64,000 bases of DNA. Source: Paraphoma chrysanthemicola (taxonomy: Eukaryota > Ascomycota > Dothideomycetes > Pleosporales > Phaeosphaeriaceae). Where the stretch lies: positions 1,488,001 through 1,552,000 of the forward strand of contig JAGMWG010000008.1 in assembly GCA_020744225.1 (NCBI GenBank). The letters are read 5' to 3'. The notes beneath the pieces were generated by a model, which was given only the letters and a program-made list of their open reading frames with translations, ran no database searches and was not told where the DNA came from. Shown here piece after piece: positions 59,206 to 64,000 of this stretch. Numbering within the stretch: position 1 is the stretch's first letter; each line of letters starts with the position of its first letter. The position numbers and the translations under genes are program-made.

Positions 59206-60471
59206 ATGGAACACGACAGCTCAGACAAGAACCAGCGACGCATACCCGAAGAGAAAGGCCCCTTTGGCAAAGCCCGAAAGCGCGGAACCTCGCGAGCGAA
59301 GACACCGACCAACAACAGCGCAGCCGATGCCGCAAGAGCAGAGAATGACAAGACAATAGATAAGATCTTTGGCGGATTCAAGCTAGAAGAGGCGAGCAGA
59401 CGCTCTGTACGGGTACCATCTGGCTCTGGGGCACTGCCACCGTCCGCATCAGCGCCCAACCTCATAGACGCGGGCGGTCTGTCTCAGTCCTTCCAGGCTG
59501 GCGCATCCACAAATACTGGCGCAATAAAGGAGCCGAAAGAAGTGATACTTTACGGCTATGGCTCAGACGCACAATGGGCGGCCATATCCCATTACGAGAA
59601 GGTCTCGAGTGGTCTCATTTACGAAGACTATGACCGCGAACCATACAACCCCAAAGTCGGGGTATCTTTCTCCTCCTTCAATGCCCAGCGCGCATCCACA
59701 TTCCGCACCTTGAGTAAATCTGCGCTACGCAAAGTCAACGAATATGTCGGCGGCGATCACTGGATAAAAGTCACTTTCGACAGCGCCGACGCTGCTGAGC
59801 GCGCATGCCACTACAGCCCGCACAGCATCCAGGGCTACACCGTCTTCGCAGAGCCATATCGCGGTACAGGCCCAACAGGTGGTGACCGTGCCATACGCGC
59901 AGCTGTTGGAGGCGCGCTCTCGCAAACCGCATCACCCAATACCCTTTCGTCCGGCACTCTCGGCGGCCGCGACTCCAGCACAACCGCATCGTCCGCAACA
60001 GCAACCGCCTCCGCCGTACCCTCACATGGTTTAGCCCGCTCAACGACCGAACCCCTTTTCTTCCGCGCAAGCGGCGCTTTCCCACAAGACACCGAACCGC
60101 TTGCGCCAACACCACAAGCCCAACCTGTCGCGCAACCATCCTCCACATCGACAACAACCGCTCTGAATCCCCGCTCGCAACGAGCTACGCTCCGTCTCAA
60201 AGGCGCAAACGTCAAGCCCGCTATCTTCCAACCCCCAGAACTAGCCTTCCTTCCTGCAAAGCCACGATGGCAGCAGACAGTCGGCTCGTTGCCAATCATC
60301 GGGTGGTTAATCGGATCCGGGCATGGAATTATCGGCGAGCAAATTCCGCGCAAGGAGGATGGGAGCTTTGACACGAATGCTGCGAGCTTATATTGGCGCA
60401 CATGGTATGCGGTGGATTCGTGTTTTGGGACAGACTTCTGTGGAGTGAGGGAGGCGGAGTATGATGAGTAG
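59206..60471 (+). CDS. NUP53: nucleoporin NUP53/NUP35 type
   Basis: Intronless, 421 residues. A charged, disordered N-terminus is followed by the Nup35-type RRM-like (MPPN) domain at about residues 105-225. It opens EPKEVILYGYGSDAQWAAIS and continues through SHYEKVSSGLIYEDYDREPY and WIKVTFDSADAAERACHYSP to TVFAEPYRG. A Ser/Thr/Ala-rich linker follows. The C-terminal segment (WQQTVGSLPIIGWLIGSGHG, then SLYWRTWYAVDSCFGTDF) fits the amphipathic membrane-binding helix of this nucleoporin. In yeast Nup53 and Nup59 are inner-ring components that contact the pore membrane and Nup170/Nup192 (family knowledge). Confidence 0.92.
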   Translation: MEHDSSDKNQRRIPEEKGPFGKARKRGTSRAKTPTNNSAADAARAENDKTIDKIFGGFKLEEASRRSVRVPSGSGALPPSASAPNLIDAGGLSQSFQAGASTNTGAIKEPKEVILYGYGSDAQWAAISHYEKVSSGLIYEDYDREPYNPKVGVSFSSFNAQRASTFRTLSKSALRKVNEYVGGDHWIKVTFDSADAAERACHYSPHSIQGYTVFAEPYRGTGPTGGDRAIRAAVGGALSQTASPNTLSSGTLGGRDSSTTASSATATASAVPSHGLARSTTEPLFFRASGAFPQDTEPLAPTPQAQPVAQPSSTSTTTALNPRSQRATLRLKGANVKPAIFQPPELAFLPAKPRWQQTVGSLPIIGWLIGSGHGIIGEQIPRKEDGSFDTNAASLYWRTWYAVDSCFGTDFCGVREAEYDE

Positions 60472-60826
60472 AACTGGGAGATTAAGCAGGAATGTAGCAT
60501 TGCAAGGCGTTCTGGGACATTGCATGGCTGTGGGAGTCTATTGAGGCCATATAGTCGCATTCTTGCGCCGCATGGCAGCGCAAACAACAGTTCCGGCGAT
60601 TACAAGGCACCATCTTAATCCATGTGAGAGTCGTCTTATATGCAATGTATTTCCATGCCAACGCCGACGCCAATGAAGGGACATCTAGTGCGCGCATAAG
60701 ACAATCGTACATCAGATTTGCATTATCAATCCCGCATCTGCACCTCGGCCAACCTTTCCATCGTCATACATCCCTGGCCTTATTTCCCACCCAAAGATCT
60801 CACTTCCCAAACCCCAGCTTCCACAT
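60472..60826. other. convergent intergenic region (NUP53 / SAR1)
   Basis: Lies between the two 3' ends. No gene. Confidence 0.6.
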
Positions 60827-61991
60827 TTAGACGTACTGGCTCAACCACCTGATACCCTCTCCGTATCCCTGCCTCATGACCACACTGCACATGAATACCT
60901 CAATAGGCCGGATGCCCTCGAGCGGAACCTTGCCCTTGCCCGTAGTCTGGTACAGACCGAGCGTCGCGCGCAACTGGTCCTCGGACACAGCCTCAGGGTG
61001 ATCGATCTTGTTGCCGAGGATGACGAAGGGGGTGTTCTTGAGCTCCTCCATGGCGAGGAGGGCGTCGAGCTCGGCTTTGGACTCATTGAGGCGCTCGTGG
61101 TCTTTTGCGTCGACGAGGAAGACAATACCCGAGACTTCGGGGACTGGAGGGATAAATTGTCAGAATTATGTACGTGGTGTGGGGATGGGAGTTATAGGAT
61201 GGGCTGGTGCCTTACAGTAATCACGCCATAGTCGTCGGGCTTGAGCGTGGCCTCCGAGATCGAAGGTTGTGAACTTGACGTTGCCTATCGAGAGCTCCTC
61301 TGAGGTGGGATGCAGGGTTGGCTGACTGTAAGTTGATTAGGATCTGAAGCTTCCGATGCCTGATATGTTACCTACAGAACTGCGACACGGTCGTTCTTGA
61401 GCATGTGAAGTAGCCTAAATCGGTCAGTAGGCGCCTTTGTAGGAACGTGCTGGTGTCATACGTGGTCTTTCCGGCGTTGTCACTGCGGCCCGATTAGCTT
61501 TGTTCTCAGACACTGCGTGGATTCGTAACATACAGTCCTAGGAAGAGGAGCTTGGCATGCTATTGTGTTGCCGTTAGCGCTGCATTGCAGGAAGCCTTTG
61601 TACCTGTGTTTACCTTGTTCATCAGACCAAGCGAAGAGAGAACATCCCAAACTGTTGGGCCATGTCAGCATCTGCCTTTTGGAATATATTGTTGCGGTTT
61701 TTTTGCGAAAGTAATATTAGGATATCGAAGTGGTGGAGTGATGTATTGTGTACATCGCGATAAGCTCGGTACAAGTGTTCGGTTCGCGCTTGAGCCCTAT
61801 GTAGTCCACAGAGCTGAAGGCTTTACAGATAGAGCATCCGGCTGCAACCGGCAGCTTATGTTCGGAGGGAATGTGCGATGTGTGAGAGTGGCGAGGAACA
61901 GGAAGGTGGCCGGACTTACACCTGTCGTAAGATCAGTACCAAGCTCTCAGAAACCCAAACGTGGCGGAACTTACCAATCGAGAATCCACAT
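60827..61991 (-). CDS. SAR1: small COPII coat GTPase Sar1
   Basis: Eight exons (61991-61975, 61921-61920, 61651-61614, 61559-61534, 61482-61462, 61414-61376, 61325-61216, 61143-60827) total 570 nt, 189 residues, the standard fungal Sar1 length. The N-terminus is MWILDWFWDVLSSLGLMNK, then HAKLLFLGLDNAGKTT (P-loop), LLHMLKNDRVAVLQPTLHPT (switch I), FDLGGH (switch II), NKIDHPEA (guanine base), and the end CSVVMRQGYGEGIRWLSQYV. Sar1 is activated by Sec12 at ER exit sites, inserts its N-terminal helix and starts COPII assembly. Exon 2 is a two-base micro-exon. It supplies the last base of Trp6 and the first base of Phe7, and without it the frame is lost. It is flanked by CAG and GTAAGT, with branch sites TACTGAT and GCTGAC in the two introns (53 and 268 nt). 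Confidence 0.93.
61920..61921 (-). other. SAR1: two-nucleotide micro-exon of SAR1
   Basis: Bases GT on the minus strand sit between CTTACGACAG and GTAAGTCCGG. Joining exon 1 directly to exon 3 gives Cys-Leu-Gly and a frameshift; inserting GT gives Trp-Phe-Trp-Asp, as in other Sar1 proteins, and a total length divisible by three. Confidence 0.75.
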
Positions 61992-63135
61992 GGCTGCGGG
62001 TATATTTCTGAGGTGCGGGAGTAGTTGAGTGTGTAGTTGTACGGCGCAGACTGTTGGTTGCGTGAGTTCGGGGCGCAAGTCGTGGATCGGAAGGAAGATG
62101 TTCGGAGTCGAGGCGGCGGTCTCGATGTCAACTTGCAGGGATCGGGCAGGCGAAGCGAGTTGACACGTGCTTTTACGTCACGTGCACTCCCCTCCCAGGC
62201 TATCCCATCCTAATCGGCTTATTTACTTGATATAATAGTTGATTATCTGACTCCAAAAGTCTCAACTGATACATTGATTCGGCAGGTCGTCGCGCTGGAG
62301 CGTTCTAATCCGAAGCGTTATGTTACATTTCTTCTCAAACAATCAACCCTGCATTCGACAACAGTGAGCTGATCCACCTGAGCACTGTGCATTTCAAACT
62401 TTGTCTAGTTTCTGAAGGCTTTAGAAAGGAAGTCCCAATGCAGATGTGACTCATGATCAATCCCTACTAGAGAGCTCTCAGGACTTGTTTTCGTTCATCC
62501 TTGCGCAGAGGACAAGAAAGCCTAGAACGGTTAGGAGAGCACTTCATGTCGAGGCAGATTTTCTAAGCAAGCAAGATGCTCCACATTAAGTAACTGCTAT
62601 ATCAAGATAGAATAACACGTCGCATAGCAAGTTTACAAGGTTCTATCGTTAATCCTGCAGCGATCAACACAGTGGACCGTCATCATAACGAGAAAACACA
62701 GCTAAACCGGTTACTGAACTACACTGCCAATCCTCACCTATCTCACTGTATTCCTAGCGTCCCAAGTTCATGCAAAACATCACATCGAACGCCTTGCCAA
62801 GGTGCGGGGAAACATGCAATGTGGAGTGCTTGTCCAAGATCCATTCAACATTACTTCCCACCGAGAAAAAACTACCTATCCTTCCACCAACCAGATGGTG
62901 GAATACCTCAGAGAAACTTTCTAGCCCCATGCTAACGTACACCAAACCGTCATATTCCCGCAATATATACATGTCTAAGGAGTGTTTTCATGAGTAACAT
63001 GCCATCGTTAATGAGTGTCATAAGTAGATCCTTCCGCGAACTTTCCTTCATTATTATGGCTTAAGCCCTTTCAACCCGCAGTGATGTAATGCAAAGGAAG
63101 AACGCTAAGCGCAAAGTGGCCAGATGCCGATATGC
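61992..63135. other. intergenic, SAR1 promoter and wall-protein 3' flank
   Basis: SAR1 upstream region and the 3' flank of the PIR-type gene. No gene is supported; the frames at 62,672-62,997 are composition-driven. Confidence 0.5.
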
Positions 63136-64000
63136 TTAGAGGACGTATGCGAATAGACCAAGGAAGCCAGCGGCAAGACCGACAGTACCAGCAACGTGGC
63201 CAGTGGCGGCAGCGCCAGTGAACTGGGACACGGACGGGCGGGTAGTGTTGCCAGTGAGGTTGGAGCTGGGGGTAGGTCTGGTGATGGGTGCCTGGGGCTG
63301 GCCATCGCTGATCTGGGAGACGACAGGGCCAGTTGGGCGAGGGGCCTGGGGCTGACCGTCGCTAATTTGAGAGACGACAGGGGCGGATGGGCGAGGAGTA
63401 GGGGCTTGGGGCTGTCCGTCCGAGATCTGGGAGACAACGGGGCCGGGAGTGGGCCTGGGGGTGGGTGCCTGTGGCTGGCCATCAGAGATCTGGGACACGA
63501 CAGGGCGAGGGCTGGAAGCCTGGGGTTGACCATCTGAGATCTGGGACACAACAGGTCTGGGGCTGGTTGCCTGGGGTTGACCATCAGAAATCTGGGAAAC
63601 AGCAGCTGATGCGCCACCTCGGTTCACGGCGGTGATATAGATGGGAATGCACTGTGCGCCGGTGCTTTGGCTGTACAGGTTGTAGAAGGTTCCCGATAGG
63701 CATTGGTACCAGATGGCAGTGCTGCCGAGCGCGAGCGAACCGTTGCCACACAGAGAGAAGCCCGAGGTTTCCCGAGCACCAGCCTGGACTGGAGCATCGA
63801 ACTGGAACCTGGTAGATGTCAGTAAAATTCACAAGCTATTATTGATGAGAAAGTCTTTGACTTACTGGTAGTTGCTCGCGATATAACCAGTGCGACCAGC
63901 TTGATCCTTCAAGATACCGCCATTGAGTGAGAGTGTCAATGCGCCAGCCAATTGCCTTGACTCGAGGTCACGCTTCCTGGACGAGGTTACATTGACAGTC
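63136..64000 (-). CDS. PIR-type cell wall protein with GPI-like tail (5' end outside window)
   Basis: Partial: the coding frame enters at the window edge and splices at 63865-63809 (GTAAGT, TACTGAC branch, CAG). The visible exons are 64000-63866 and 63808-63136. The protein begins here with RKRDLESRQLAGALTLSLNG, where KR is a likely Kex2-type cut. Then comes the cysteine-containing domain of covalently linked wall proteins (YIASNYQFQFDAPVQAG, GFSLCGNGSLALG, WYQCLSG). Six tandem units of SQISDGQPQA follow, separated by Pro/Thr-rich spacers. The C-terminus is a hydrophobic tail (AGTVGLAAGFLGLFAYVL) preceded by small residues, as in a GPI signal. In PIR proteins the Gln in the DGQ(I/V/P)Q motif forms alkali-labile ester links to beta-1,3-glucan. 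The missing 5' part should hold the signal peptide. Confidence 0.88.

Overview
The window is chromosomal DNA of a filamentous ascomycete fungus. Genes carry short introns (about 44-130 nt, GT...AG with CTAAC/CTGAC branch sites) and sit on both strands. The protein set is typical of Pezizomycotina: a Gin4/Hsl1-type kinase, LtrA and DUF3632 proteins, a PIR wall protein, and ADE4, SAR1, ATP7 and NAC-alpha. A Dothideomycete-like origin is a guess from the style of the proteins; no species marker is visible.

Layout. 2.4-16.6 kb, all minus strand: ADE4 (purine synthesis), a tiny putatively acylated protein, a TRP/flavin-carrier-like channel, an LtrA-family membrane protein and an MFS transporter. 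17.8-21.4 kb, plus strand: a secreted DJ-1/PfpI-like protein, an unrecognised two-exon gene with a possible frameshifted tail, and RPL24. 22.3-30 kb, minus strand: a 1,299-residue Gin4/Hsl1-type kinase and a C2H2 transcription factor that looks MtfA-like. 30-38.5 kb: a gene-poor stretch with a microsatellite and possible remnants of a decayed gene. 38.5-49 kb: a stand-alone condensation-type acyltransferase, a GFA-domain protein, a hotdog thioesterase, a DUF3632 protein, a secreted GlcG/HbpS protein (minus) and a GPI-anchored secreted protein. 49.5-58.7 kb, minus strand: an unrecognised five-exon gene, ATP7, NAC-alpha, RPL14 and an F-box-like protein. 59.2 kb to the end: NUP53 (plus), then SAR1 and a 5'-truncated PIR-type wall protein (both minus).

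There is no evident secondary-metabolite cluster, mobile element, CRISPR array or tRNA. The genes are mostly independent housekeeping or surface functions. RPL14, NAC-alpha and ATP7 lie side by side in the same direction, and SAR1, NUP53, the kinase and the wall and surface proteins serve secretion, nuclear transport and morphogenesis. The most striking feature is SAR1. Its conserved N-terminus and 189-residue length are recovered only if a two-nucleotide micro-exon (61920-61921) is spliced between two canonical introns.
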